From AP-15 sp963797115 (GTDB lineage: Bacteria; Pseudomonadota; Alphaproteobacteria; ATCC43930; CGMCC-115725), in NCBI GenBank assembly GCA_963797115.1, contig CAWCOH010000002.1, forward strand, positions 682,001 to 746,000: a DNA stretch of 64,000 nucleotides, read 5' to 3'. A model generated the notes under the pieces. It saw only the letters and a program-made list of their open reading frames with translations, made no database searches and was not told the DNA's origin. The position numbers and the translations under genes are program-made. Positions 54,760 through 63,850 of this stretch are shown one piece after another. Within the stretch, counting starts at the first letter, position 1. Each line of letters opens with the position of its first letter.

Positions 54760-54990
54760 TCATCGTTCCCAGAGATTGATCACTGGAATGCGGATGTTAG
54801 CGAAATCGTCGACATTGCGCGTGACGATAATCTAGTCGTGAACGGCAGCCGTTGCCGCAATCAGCCCGTCCGCCATCGAACGTGGCCGCCCGCCGGCGAG
54901 CCGTCCCTATTCGAGTGCGACGCGATCGCTGATCGGCAGGATCGGCCTCAAATTCTGCTGACTGGAGGAACTCCATCAGGACTTCGTCGC
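54760..54990 (-). pseudogene. VapC (PIN-domain) toxin remnant
   Basis: The minus-strand frame reads NLRPILPISDRVALE-stop-GRLAGGRPRSMADGLI, then AATAAVHD-stop-IIVTRNVDDFANIRIPVINLWER, the C-terminal half of a VapC PIN toxin (DGLIAATA, TRNxxDF, NPWE-like end). The first stop replaces the usual Trp and the second a hydrophobic residue. The N-terminal part has slipped into another frame (EFLQSAEF). No VapB antitoxin remains. Confidence 0.75.
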
Positions 54991-55085
54991 CTTGGGTCAA
55001 TCCCTTTGGATGCCACAAAAGCCTAGAGCTTGCAGGCCAGGGATGGGCGTTGCACGATGCGGTGAAGCGGCGGAGGAGAGACGGG

Positions 55086-55733
55086 ATGACCGAAGCGAGC
55101 GCCAACGAGCCCGGCATCTTCGAGATCATGCATACGACGCGGTCGATGCGGCGGCTGAAGCCGGACCCGGTGCCCGATGCGCTGATCCGGCAGATCCTCG
55201 AAGCCGGGGTCGCGGCCGCCAACGGCGGCAACATGCAGCGCTGGCGCTTTCTGGTAGTCAGGGATCCGGCGGTCAAACAGACCGTGGCCGCCTATTACAA
55301 GCGCGCCTGGAAAGAGGATGCGGTACCCCGCTATCGTGCAGGCGCGCCATCGCCCGGGACCTCACCCGAGCGCTTCCAGCGCATGCTTGCGGCAGCGGAC
55401 TATCTCGCCGAGCATCTTCATGAGGCGCCGGTGTGGATCGTCCCTTGCCTCGAAGGTGCGGCGCCGACACGCTCGACCGGCTCCTCGATCTATCCCGCGG
55501 TGCAGAACATGCTGCTGGCGGCGCGGGCGCTCGGCCTCGGAGCGACGCTTACCACCCTGCATCTGCAATTCGAGAAGGAGACGGAAGCGGCGCTCGGACT
55601 GCCGCCGGACGTGCATTCCTATGCGCTGCTGCCGATCGGCTATCCGATGGGGCGTTTCGGACCAGTGCGACGCGCGCCGCTCGCCGATTTCGTGTACCAG
55701 GACCGCTGGGGTGAGCCCTGCTGGGATGTATAG
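55086..55733 (+). CDS. Nitroreductase family protein
   Basis: A 215-residue flavin enzyme: IMHTTRSMRRLKPDPVPDAL and ILEAGVAAANGGNMQRWRFL (FMN contact), APVWIVPCLEG, IYPAVQNMLLAARALGLGAT, YALLPIGYPMGRFGPVRR at the end. The typical NAD(P)H-dependent FMN oxidoreductase layout; substrate unknown. ATG at 55086 is preceded by GGAGGAGAG. It opens a plus-strand group of catabolic-type genes running to 58679. Confidence 0.88.
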   Translation: MTEASANEPGIFEIMHTTRSMRRLKPDPVPDALIRQILEAGVAAANGGNMQRWRFLVVRDPAVKQTVAAYYKRAWKEDAVPRYRAGAPSPGTSPERFQRMLAAADYLAEHLHEAPVWIVPCLEGAAPTRSTGSSIYPAVQNMLLAARALGLGATLTTLHLQFEKETEAALGLPPDVHSYALLPIGYPMGRFGPVRRAPLADFVYQDRWGEPCWDV

Positions 55734-55839
55734 CGGCGTTTATTAACGGCAGGGTAACCTACCGCTGCGCCCCGCCCTTGAGCTCGCGCCCAGGGCCGAC
55801 GAGGTTAGCAAATAAAGATTGCTTCCGAGGAGGATTGCC

Positions 55840-56652
55840 ATGGCGAGCAACGACAACGAGCAAGCAGCATTGCAGTGGCAGGTCGGCGTATGGGATCGCA
55901 TGTCGCCGATCTATCTCCGCGAGGTCGATGATCGGTTCACGGAGATCATCGCCGGCGTAATCCGCCGAGCAGCGCTGCGACCGGGTCAGCAGGTGCTCGA
56001 TCTCGGCACCGGAACGGCCTCGGTCGCGGTCAAGGCGGCCCCCGCAGTCATGCCCGGCGGGACTGTAACCGCTGTGGACATCAGCTCCGAGATGCTCGGG
56101 CTTGCACGACAGCGGGCAGCATCGATGGGCCTGAGCAACATCACATTTCTGGAGGGCCGCGCCGAGGAGATACGGGCGCCCTCTCACCGGTTTGACGCCG
56201 TATTGGCCTCGCTCAGCCTGATGTATGCGATTGATCGCCCGGCCGCCGCCCGTGAGATTGCCCGCGTACTTCGACCCGACGGACGGTTGGTCGCGGCGGT
56301 CTGGGGCGGCCCTGAACATGCTGACATCGTTCGCTTCCAGCAGATCGCTGGCAGCTTTGCTCCAGAGCCGCCCGTGCCGGGCGTCGGCCCCGGAGCGCTC
56401 GCAGATCCTGCGGAATTTCTCGCCCAGCTCGCGAGCGCCGGTATTCGTGCGTCAGTCGAAGCAGAGACAACCTCGTTCGTCTTTGACGACTTTTCCTCTG
56501 CCTGGGATGTGCTTGCCGAGGTTACCACAGCCCAACTATCGTCCGATCGGCAGGAAGAGGCGAAGGCTGCTGTACGCGAACAGATGTGGCCAACGGGTGA
56601 CGGTCCCCGCCGCTTCGATAACTTGACACAGTTCATCATCGGCACGCGATGA
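55840..56652 (+). CDS. Class I SAM-dependent methyltransferase
   Basis: A 270-residue UbiE-like methyltransferase. Motif I QVLDLGTGTASVAVKAA binds SAM; VTAVDISSEMLGLARQRA, EGRAEEI and RFDAVLASLSLMYAIDRPAA with REIARVLRPDGRLVAAVWGG complete the fold. The C-terminus is a helical cap (DDFSSAWDVLAEVTTAQL). ATG at 55840 follows GAGGAGG. Substrate is not evident. 34 bases before the first amidohydrolase. Confidence 0.9.
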   Translation: MASNDNEQAALQWQVGVWDRMSPIYLREVDDRFTEIIAGVIRRAALRPGQQVLDLGTGTASVAVKAAPAVMPGGTVTAVDISSEMLGLARQRAASMGLSNITFLEGRAEEIRAPSHRFDAVLASLSLMYAIDRPAAAREIARVLRPDGRLVAAVWGGPEHADIVRFQQIAGSFAPEPPVPGVGPGALADPAEFLAQLASAGIRASVEAETTSFVFDDFSSAWDVLAEVTTAQLSSDRQEEAKAAVREQMWPTGDGPRRFDNLTQFIIGTR

Positions 56653-56686
56653 TTGTGTTTTGGACCCATTTATGTGGAGCAGTGCC

Positions 56687-57634
56687 ATGGCGACGAAACC
56701 CTACATCATCGCGTTGGAGGAGCATTACCTCGATCCTGAGGTCAAGCCGCTTGGCGGCCCCGGCGCGGGGCCCGAAATCGTCCGGCGGCTCGATGATCTC
56801 GGCGAATTGCGCCTTAGGGAAATGGACGAAGCGGGCATCGACTTTCAGGTGCTGTCGCACTCGATTCCGGGGCTACAGGGCGTCGATGCCGCGACGGGCG
56901 TGCCGCTCGCTCGCCGGGTCAACGACCGGCTCGCCGAGGCGGTGCGCGCCCACCCCGACCGGTTTGCGGCGTTTGCCGCCTTGCCCACCGCCGACCCCAA
57001 AGCCGCGGCCGACGAGCTGGAGCGCGTCGTCACCCGGCTCGGCTTCAAGGGTGCGATGATCAACGGTATGACCGCCGGCGTCCTTCACGACGAGGAGCGT
57101 TTTTGGCCGATCTACGAACGCGCGCAGGGGCTCGACGTGCCAATCTACATTCACCCGGCTTTGCCTCACTCCGCGGTGATCGAGGCCTATTATAAGGACT
57201 ATGTGCAGAAGCACCCCGGCATCTTGCGCGCCGCCTGGGGCTTCACCGTCGAGACTGCGACGCAGGGCATCCGCTTTGTGCTGTCGGGCGTGTTCGACGC
57301 CTATCCCGGCCTCAAGATCATCCTCGGGCATATGGGCGAAGGGCTGCCCTTTTATCTTTGGCGCATCAGTCACGGGTTGCGCGCCAGCATGAGCGAGCGG
57401 AGCTTCCGCGACATCTTCTGCAAGCATTTCTGGATCACCACCAGCGGTTTCTTCTCCGACCCGGCGCTGCTCTGCTGCGTCATGGAAATGGGGATCGACC
57501 GCATCCTGTTCTCGGTCGACTATCCGTTCGCCGACAATCCGCCCGCGACCAAGTGGACCGAAACCTTGCCGCTCTGCGCCGAGGACCAGGAGAAGCTGCT
57601 GAGCGGCAATGCCAAGCGGCTATTGAAGCTGTAG
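56687..57634 (+). CDS. Amidohydrolase-2 family (decarboxylase-like), copy 1
   Basis: A 315-residue metal enzyme of the ACMSD / gamma-resorcylate decarboxylase group. Metal ligands: E-x-H in ALEEHYLD (E11, H13), His in YIHPALPHSAVIEAYYK, ILGHMGEGLPFYLWRIS, and Asp in LFSVDYPFADNPP. Such enzymes decarboxylate or hydrolyse hydroxylated aromatic acids. ATG at 56687. A close paralogue follows after 85 bases. Substrate is not known. Confidence 0.88.
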   Translation: MATKPYIIALEEHYLDPEVKPLGGPGAGPEIVRRLDDLGELRLREMDEAGIDFQVLSHSIPGLQGVDAATGVPLARRVNDRLAEAVRAHPDRFAAFAALPTADPKAAADELERVVTRLGFKGAMINGMTAGVLHDEERFWPIYERAQGLDVPIYIHPALPHSAVIEAYYKDYVQKHPGILRAAWGFTVETATQGIRFVLSGVFDAYPGLKIILGHMGEGLPFYLWRISHGLRASMSERSFRDIFCKHFWITTSGFFSDPALLCCVMEMGIDRILFSVDYPFADNPPATKWTETLPLCAEDQEKLLSGNAKRLLKL

Positions 57635-57719
57635 GGCGAACCGGCTGCGCGGCGGCATGACAGGTCGGCGTCGGCCTGTTAGAAATCCACGACCGATCGC
57701 GCATTCGTGGAGGAACGCA

Positions 57720-58679
57720 ATGGCCGGCAAGCCCTACATCATCGCTCTCGAGGAGCACTACTTCGATGCCGAGGTGAAGGCCGCTACCGTCGGCCAGGAG
57801 CCGGGCAATGCGCCGCGCATTGTCGAGCGGCTCGACGATGTCGGCGAATTGCGGCTGCGCGAAATGGACGAGGCGGGGATCGACATGCAGGTGCTCTCGC
57901 ATGCCAATCCCGGATTGCAGAAGCTCGATGCCGACACCGCCGTCCGGCTGGCGAGCGGCACCAATGACCGGCTCTACGAAAAAATTCGGGCCCACCCCGA
58001 CCGTTTTGCTGCCTTTGCCGCGATCCCGACACCCGAGCCCAAGGCAGCGGCAGACGAGCTCGAACGCGCGGTCACCAAACTGGGCTTCAAGGGCGCTCTG
58101 GTCAACGGTCTGACCAACGGCTTGTTTCTCGACGACAAGCGCTTCTGGCCGATCTTCGAGCGCGCGCAGGCGCTCGACGTGCCGCTCTATATGCATCCGG
58201 CACTGCCGCATCCCGCGGTCGTCGAGGCCTATTACAAGGATTATATCGAGCAATACCCCTCGCTGCTGCGGGCTGCCTGGGGCTTCACCGTCGAGACCGC
58301 GACGCAAGGCCTTCGTCTGGTGCTGAGCGGCGTCTTCGATACGTATCCGGGGCTGAAGATCATCCTCGGTCATATGGGCGAGGGCCTGCCTTTTTATCTC
58401 TGGCGCATCAGCATGGGGCTCGCGCGCGACGGCCGGGGCGGCAAAAGCTTCCGCGACGTCTTCTGCGAGCACTTCTACATCACGACCAGCGGGTTCTTTT
58501 CCGACCCGGCATTGCTGTGCTGCATGATGGAAATGGGGATCGACCGGATCCTGTTCTCCGTTGACTACCCTTTCGTCGCCAATCCACCGGGGACGAAGTG
58601 GACCGAGACTCTGCCGATCTGCGCCGAGGACAAGGAAAAGCTGCTAAACGGCAATGCCAAACGGCTGCTGAAGCTGTAA
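57720..58679 (+). CDS. Amidohydrolase-2 family (decarboxylase-like), copy 2
   Basis: A 319-residue paralogue of the gene before it, with the same metal ligands (ALEEHYFD, MHPALPHPAVVEAYYKD, LGHMGEGLPFYLWRIS, LFSVDYPFVANPP) and near-identical ends (NAKRLLKL). Differences cluster around residues 14-32 and in the loop GLARDGRGGKSFRD, which in copy 1 is GLRASMSERSFRD. ATG at 57720. A tandem duplication that could give two substrate specificities or a hetero-oligomer. Confidence 0.88.
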   Translation: MAGKPYIIALEEHYFDAEVKAATVGQEPGNAPRIVERLDDVGELRLREMDEAGIDMQVLSHANPGLQKLDADTAVRLASGTNDRLYEKIRAHPDRFAAFAAIPTPEPKAAADELERAVTKLGFKGALVNGLTNGLFLDDKRFWPIFERAQALDVPLYMHPALPHPAVVEAYYKDYIEQYPSLLRAAWGFTVETATQGLRLVLSGVFDTYPGLKIILGHMGEGLPFYLWRISMGLARDGRGGKSFRDVFCEHFYITTSGFFSDPALLCCMMEMGIDRILFSVDYPFVANPPGTKWTETLPICAEDKEKLLNGNAKRLLKL

Positions 58680-58701
58680 GACGCGGCCGGCTCGGACGGG
58701 C

Positions 58702-60516
58702 TCAGGCTCCGCTCTCGGCCTCGTAGAGAGCCTGGCCCAGGCTGAGGCGGCGCGCCACCATCGCGGTCTGCAGCTGGGCGCGCTCGGTCGGTGAATGGGC
58801 GGCGAGATAACGGGCGACTGCGATCAGGATGTGACGTCCTTCGTCGCATTCGCCCCATTCCCGATACTGCCGCACGCCGGCTTCGAGCATCTGGTAGGTG
58901 TGGAAGTCGGCGTCCTCGCGCAGCACCGCATGCGCCAGTGTGGCGATCAGCGGGTCGGCTGGAAGGTGCAGCGTCAGATAACGGGCGACGAGGCGTCCCG
59001 CATCGCGCACCGATCCTTGACGATCGAGCGCTAGAAGAAAAGCGTCGCGCAACGCCTCACGATCAGACGGCAGGTCGTCGAGCCGGTCACCGGCTTCGCC
59101 GGGCAGTCGCGCGGGCGGCACATTGAGGAAGCGGAGCAAATAAAGACGCATTGCCCCGTGGATCACCCCGCGCAATAGCTCGGGACGCTCCAGCTCGCCC
59201 GGGTGCTCGGCGGTGATGCGTTTCAGCAGCTGATGCAGCGCATTGCAGTAGGTGAAAGCGTGGTGCGCGGTCTCCCAGTCCGAATGTTCGTTCGCGGTGC
59301 CGAACCAGGCGACGCGCAGCGCCGCGGCGTAGGCGAGCGCCCGACCGAGATCGGCCGCAGTAGCACCCGCGCGTAACGCCGCCGCGAGCGCCGCAATGAT
59401 CGCTTTGGGATCGTCGATCAGCAATTGCCGGGCGAGATGGGCATGCGATCGCCAGCTCCCACGTTCGGCCCGGCCGGCGGCCAAAATTTCGGCCAGTCCG
59501 GCCGACGCCGCTTCGGACAAGCTGATCAAATCGAGCGGATGGCGCCACGCGTTCAGCTCTTCGCCGCCGCGGGCACTGACCATTTGACCAACGACGGTCG
59601 GCAGCACCGAGGACGCCTCTTGCCAGCCGACGATGTCGAGGCACTCGAATGCCTTGTTGATGAAGTCGAGGGCGTGGCCGCCATCGGCGAAAGTACGATC
59701 GGTGACGGCGGTCAGCAATAATGCCGCGAGCTCGGCCGGCGGCACGCCGCCGGAGATGGCCGTCAGCACCGTACGCTCGGCGCCGTCACGGTGGCGGACC
59801 TGCGTCCAATGCCGTAGCCAGCGATCGAGCAGGGGCACCGGGTGCTCGCCTGGAGCGGCCAGTGGCTGGCGGTCGCGGCGCGGCGGCCCCCCGTCGCAAT
59901 CGCTCGCCACGCGTCTCAGACCGTGGAAGAGGGCAAGATAGGTCTCCTCCTCGGGCAGGGACGGAATGAGGTTGCCGAGCGCCGTAACTATGGTCAGGCC
60001 GATGCCCCACCCGTCACGCTGGCGGACACCGAACAGCACGGCATCGCGAATCAGCCCACGATCGTCCGCCTGGTCACCGTGGAGACCGAGCACAGCTTTG
60101 GCGAGGACGAGACCGATATTGTGCTGCAGTCCCTCGCGCAGCCGGTTGCGCCAGTGATTATCGCCATCGGCGTAGCGCGTCCGCCGGCAGACCCACACGG
60201 CTCCGTCGTCACGGAACTCGACCGTGGCGGTTGGGACATCATCCGCCCAGAGATCGAAGGTCCCGCCGCTGGCCAAGTCAAAGCGGGCATGATGCCAGTG
60301 GCAGGTCAGAATGCCGTCCTCGACGGAGCCGCGGTGAAGCGGGAAACCGAGATGCGGGCAACGGTTATCGAGCGCGTAGATACTGTCTTGATGATGCACG
60401 ACCAGCAAGGGGCAAGCACCGCCACGAACGACGGTCATACCCTTGGCCTTCAGCTCTTCCAGAGTCCCGGCGCACACCCAGTCGTCAGCGGGAGGTTCGG
60501 CGGGGTCCCAAACCAC
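58702..60516 (-). CDS. Rieske 2Fe-2S domain fused to large uncharacterised helical body
   Basis: A 604-residue protein. Residues 12-110 form a Rieske domain: C53-x-H55 (NRCPHLGFPLHRG) and C72-x-x-H75 (LTCHWHHARFD), with the standard 16-residue gap. The remaining 490 residues are helical and soluble-looking (GLVLAKAVLGLHGDQADDRG, YLALFHGLRRVASDCDGG, AHHAFTYCNALHQLLKRITA), rich in His and Asp/Glu, and lack the mononuclear iron 2-His-1-Asp domain of ring-hydroxylating dioxygenases. Start at GTG 60516, as no ATG precedes the Rieske fold. An electron-transfer head on an enzyme of unknown type. Convergent with copy 2. Confidence 0.75.
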   Translation of the reverse strand: MVWDPAEPPADDWVCAGTLEELKAKGMTVVRGGACPLLVVHHQDSIYALDNRCPHLGFPLHRGSVEDGILTCHWHHARFDLASGGTFDLWADDVPTATVEFRDDGAVWVCRRTRYADGDNHWRNRLREGLQHNIGLVLAKAVLGLHGDQADDRGLIRDAVLFGVRQRDGWGIGLTIVTALGNLIPSLPEEETYLALFHGLRRVASDCDGGPPRRDRQPLAAPGEHPVPLLDRWLRHWTQVRHRDGAERTVLTAISGGVPPAELAALLLTAVTDRTFADGGHALDFINKAFECLDIVGWQEASSVLPTVVGQMVSARGGEELNAWRHPLDLISLSEAASAGLAEILAAGRAERGSWRSHAHLARQLLIDDPKAIIAALAAALRAGATAADLGRALAYAAALRVAWFGTANEHSDWETAHHAFTYCNALHQLLKRITAEHPGELERPELLRGVIHGAMRLYLLRFLNVPPARLPGEAGDRLDDLPSDREALRDAFLLALDRQGSVRDAGRLVARYLTLHLPADPLIATLAHAVLREDADFHTYQMLEAGVRQYREWGECDEGRHILIAVARYLAAHSPTERAQLQTAMVARRLSLGQALYEAESGA

Positions 60517-60539
60517 CAGCTCGCGCGCCTCGACTGCCG

Positions 60540-61010
60540 TCAGGCCGTCATCGCCGATTGCGACGATGCCTGCTGCGGCATGAACCAGCGCGAGTCACGG
60601 CTTTCAAGCCGGCCGGCGCGACGGTGACGCTGCAGCGCGATGCCCAGATGGTTCGGCCTGACCGCCATCCCGAACTCCCGAGAGAGATAACCGAGGACCT
60701 CGCTCGCGGTAGCGCCCTCGGTATGCGCCTGCACCGCCTGCAGAGTCGCGTCGCTCAGCGACACCGAAGGCGCTGGCTGTGCGGCCCGGGATCTGCTGCG
60801 TACGGCAGCGGGTGCCGGCGTAGTTCGCGCCGGGCGACCGCGTCGGCGTCTTTCGGTAGCTATTGTCTTGCCGCCGAAACGGGTCAGCACACGCTCGGCA
60901 ACTTCCAACTCATTGAGTTGATCAGCCACTTTTGCGCGCTCGGCGTCGAGCCGCGCAAGCCGATCGGAAAGTTTCTGCTTCTCCTGTCCAATCTCGTCCA
61001 ATGTCGCCAT
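60540..61010 (-). CDS. Hypothetical coiled-coil protein with winged-helix-like end
   Basis: A 156-residue protein: an N-terminal coiled coil (LDEIGQEKQKLSDRLARLDA, then KVADQLNELEVAERVL), a basic linker (RRRRGRPARTTPAP) and a C-terminal unit (SDATLQAVQAHTEGATASEV, LGYLSREFGMAVRPNHLGIA, LQRHRRAGRLESRDSRWFM) shaped like a winged helix. Possibly DNA-binding. It is 23 bases upstream of the Rieske gene on the same strand, so may regulate or share its message. Start at ATG 61010 (GGAG at nine bases) or 61019. Confidence 0.6.
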   Translation of the reverse strand: MATLDEIGQEKQKLSDRLARLDAERAKVADQLNELEVAERVLTRFGGKTIATERRRRGRPARTTPAPAAVRSRSRAAQPAPSVSLSDATLQAVQAHTEGATASEVLGYLSREFGMAVRPNHLGIALQRHRRAGRLESRDSRWFMPQQASSQSAMTA

Positions 61011-61561
61011 TTCGCTCATCTCCTGCTTTTCGCCCGTAACCAAGCATCACAGCATACTGTGCCAACATTCTGTAACAAATGGCGGACCGCTGCACCGAAA
61101 AAAGACCGTGTCAGAAAAATTGTTGGGCTTCTCGGCTGGACTGTGCACCGCTGCAGTGCAGCATACTGCGGCGTGCCAGGTTCGCAGCGACGCAGGAACA
61201 ACGTTTTGCCTAGAGGCTACAGAGCGGCTGTACCGATAACGCGAAACACGATATCCGCGCTTGGCTAGGCCATATCTTCTGTCGTGCCAGAAATTTTCGC
61301 CGGCGCTGGATCCGCAGTCGGCGTCGCGAGGCAAAGACACGACGAATCGCTGCGTAAATTCGATGCACTGACAGATCGTCGACAAGTTCAGGCGGCTAGG
61401 ACCTACCCGGCGAAGCGATTGTCGACGCAAAGCTGCATAGGCCGCGGCCGGGGTGTGAAGCCACCCAGCTAGCTCAGCCTCGGGCGATGGCAGCAACTGC
61501 ATCGTCAGCACTTCAGCCGGATCGTATCCGAGCGGCGCGCCGCATAGAGTGGGTCGGCCAC
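61011..61561. other. Gap between coiled-coil gene and terminator
   Basis: No gene supported. A minus-strand frame at 61047-61511 is open but has no recognisable domain and a Cys/Arg-rich composition like a shadow. The promoter of the coiled-coil/Rieske genes should lie in the first 150 bases of this stretch. Confidence 0.5.
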
Positions 61562-61591
61562 AAAAAAAGCCCCCACCCGGCGGGTGGGGGC
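61562..61591 (-). terminator. Rho-independent terminator of CoA-transferase gene
   Basis: Read on the minus strand: a perfect ten-base stem GCCCCCACCC / GGGTGGGGGC with a three-base loop, followed by seven T residues. It lies 16 bases after the stop of the CaiB-type gene. Confidence 0.92.
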
Positions 61592-61607
61592 TTGCGTCAT
61601 AGAAGCG

Positions 61608-62834
61608 TCAGAGGACGCCTTCCTGGCGCAGTGCTTCGACGTCGGCGGCATCGATGCCAAGCCAGTTGTGCAGGACCTCCGCACTGTCTGCCCCGAGCGC
61701 CGGCGATCCTTTCAGCCGCACGGTCGTGCCGTCGACCCGCACCGGCCAGGTCGCCATTTTGTAGTCGCCATTGTGGTGATGAACGGTCTGCATGATGCCG
61801 CGCTCCGCGAAGCTCGGCTCGTTTTGCAATTCCATCGTGTCGAACACCGCGCCGGACGGGACGCCCACCGCAATCAGCTTCTCCATCGCCTCGCGCTTGT
61901 CATGCTGGCGGGTCCATTCGCCGATTATCGCGTCGAGCTCCTTCTCGTTTTTGACGCGGAGGTCACCGGTCGCGAAACGCGGGTCCTCGATCAATTCCTC
62001 GCGCCCGATCAGTTTCATCAGCCGCGACCAGTGCTCGGGGTTGGCCCGGCTGGTAGTCAGGTAGACATAGTCGTTGGGGCCGCCGCCCTTCGCCGGGTAG
62101 AGGCCCGACGGCGCATTATTGCCGCCTCCCGATTTGGCGCCATTGCGCCGCGCCGCCCGGCCGGTGCGGGCCATCGTGGCAAAGCACGTGCGCATATAGT
62201 GTATCATCGCGTCCTGCATCGCCACCTGCAGCCGCCGGCCCTGGCCGGTACGATTGCGCTCGTGCAAGGCGCCAAGCATCGTCGCCGCCATCAGCATGCC
62301 GGTGCCGGTGTCGCCGAAGCTCAGGCCCGGCTTGACCGGCGGGCGGTCGGGCTCGCCGGTGACGCTGATCGGGCCGCCCGCGGCCTGCGCGATCATGTCG
62401 AAAGCCAGCCCCTTCTCGTGCGGGCTGCCGGTTCCGAAGCCCTTGACCTGACAATAGATGATGCGGGGGTTGATCTTCTTGACCGACTCGTAATCGAGGC
62501 CGAGGCGCTCGATCGTCCCCGGCGCCATGTTCTCGGCCACGATGTCGGCCTTCTTAATCATCTCCTTGACGATTTCGAGCCCCTTCGGCGATTTCAGGTT
62601 CAACGTTATCGACTTCTTGTTGACGTTGAACTGGTGGAAATACCACGGATCGTCATCGGGCTTGCCGGGGCGCAGCCGACGGCCGGGATCGCCGCGCCCC
62701 GGGTTCTCGATCTTGACCACCTCGGCGCCGAACCAGGCCAGCACCTCGGTCGAGGTCGTTCCCGCCTCGAACTGGGTGAAATCGACCACCTTGATGCCTT
62801 GCAAAAAGTTGAGATCCTGGGTGTTGTCGCTCAT
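61608..62834 (-). CDS. CaiB/BaiF (family III) CoA-transferase
   Basis: A 408-residue family III CoA-transferase moving CoA between acyl groups. Blocks: IKVVDFTQFEAGTTSTEVLA, WFGAEVVKIENPGRGDPGR, QVKGFGTGSPHEKGLAFD, the catalytic Asp in LQVAMQDAMIHYM, and a C-terminal GVPSGAVFDTMELQNEPSF. Close in layout to formyl-CoA transferases. ATG at 62834. It probably activates the acid product of the local pathway. Ends in a strong terminator. Confidence 0.93.
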   Translation of the reverse strand: MSDNTQDLNFLQGIKVVDFTQFEAGTTSTEVLAWFGAEVVKIENPGRGDPGRRLRPGKPDDDPWYFHQFNVNKKSITLNLKSPKGLEIVKEMIKKADIVAENMAPGTIERLGLDYESVKKINPRIIYCQVKGFGTGSPHEKGLAFDMIAQAAGGPISVTGEPDRPPVKPGLSFGDTGTGMLMAATMLGALHERNRTGQGRRLQVAMQDAMIHYMRTCFATMARTGRAARRNGAKSGGGNNAPSGLYPAKGGGPNDYVYLTTSRANPEHWSRLMKLIGREELIEDPRFATGDLRVKNEKELDAIIGEWTRQHDKREAMEKLIAVGVPSGAVFDTMELQNEPSFAERGIMQTVHHHNGDYKMATWPVRVDGTTVRLKGSPALGADSAEVLHNWLGIDAADVEALRQEGVL

Positions 62835-63037
62835 CGCCGGTTCCCTCCGTTGCGTGTCGATGTCGGAACATAGCCTGCGCCTTCCCGCGCTCCATCGCAA
62901 CGCCTTCCCGTTGAGCCTGTCACGCCATGGTCATTGTGGGCGCTACTACCTGACGCCGCAGTCCGCCCCGAAAAGTCGCCGCGCCTCGCGCGCAACACCA
63001 TGATCAAGTCGACGCGATCGGAGACTGTCAGCACCCC

Positions 63038-63850
63038 TCAGTTCAAGCGCGCAGCCAGATAGCGCAAATAGGCGACGACCGCATCGATATCGGAGTCCCG
63101 GAGCGCAGCGGCATCGAAGGCCGGCATCTGCTGCGCAGGCCAGTCGCGCACGGCGGCGGGATTGCGAATCAGAGCGCGCAGGCCAGCTTCGGTGAAATAC
63201 GCCGTTGCCGGCATCGGCCGCAGCAGGTCCGGTCCGACGGTCCCTTCGCCGGCGCCAGCGAGGCGATGGCAGGGCAGGCAATTGGTGATGAAGACCGCCT
63301 GCCCGCGCCGCGCCGAAGCGTCCTCGGGAGCTGATGCATCGACCACGATCGCTGGCCAACGTTGTGCCGGAGAAGGCACTGCAGTCAGCGCGGCCAATGC
63401 ATAGACCCATTGCTCGGGGGAGATTTCGGCGCGCTCTGGGTCTTGCCAGACCAGGTAGAACGGACCCGCCGAGACGGTCTCGCCCGGGAGAGGGGGCCAA
63501 GGCTGAGCTGGGTCCTCGACTGCGACCCACGGGAGCGCCGCCGCACCGAGAGCGCGGGGAATTTCGGCGACGAACCCGTCCGCCGCGCGCGCCTGGATCG
63601 TATCCGCCGCGTCCGGCGCCAGCGCCGAGAGCAAAGCGCGCAGCGGCACGGCGCGGTAACTCATGGCCCGGCCATAGACGGGGTCGTGCGGCACTGCAAG
63701 CGTCGCGGCATCGGGCCGTGCCAGCAACTCGTCGACCGTGAACTGACGCGTCTCACCGCCAGCCGTCAAAACGAGCACCGGCGCGGCGGCCACCGCCGGC
63801 GGACCGGCAAGGCCGGCTAGCACGACTGCCAAAAGCCAGAGCAGTCTCAC
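63038..63850 (-). CDS. Cytochrome c with N-terminal molybdopterin-oxidoreductase-like domain
   Basis: A 270-residue secreted protein. Signal peptide (LLWLLAVVLAGLAGPPAVAAA), then residues about 25-160 resemble a small sulfite-oxidase-type domain (GGETRQFTVDELLARPDAAT, VYGRAMSYRAVPLRALLSAL, GPFYLVWQDPE). A c-type cytochrome domain follows with the haem site NCLPCHRLAGAGEG and an axial-ligand Met in QQMPAFD. Periplasmic electron carrier. The start is GTG 63850; the frame is open upstream to the window end without a better start. Confidence 0.75.
   Translation of the reverse strand: MRLLWLLAVVLAGLAGPPAVAAAPVLVLTAGGETRQFTVDELLARPDAATLAVPHDPVYGRAMSYRAVPLRALLSALAPDAADTIQARAADGFVAEIPRALGAAALPWVAVEDPAQPWPPLPGETVSAGPFYLVWQDPERAEISPEQWVYALAALTAVPSPAQRWPAIVVDASAPEDASARRGQAVFITNCLPCHRLAGAGEGTVGPDLLRPMPATAYFTEAGLRALIRNPAAVRDWPAQQMPAFDAAALRDSDIDAVVAYLRYLAARLN

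Noticed and set aside
61047..61511. 154-residue minus frame upstream of the coiled-coil gene
   Set aside because: No ribosome-binding site, no domain, Arg/Cys/Ser-rich composition typical of noncoding frames.
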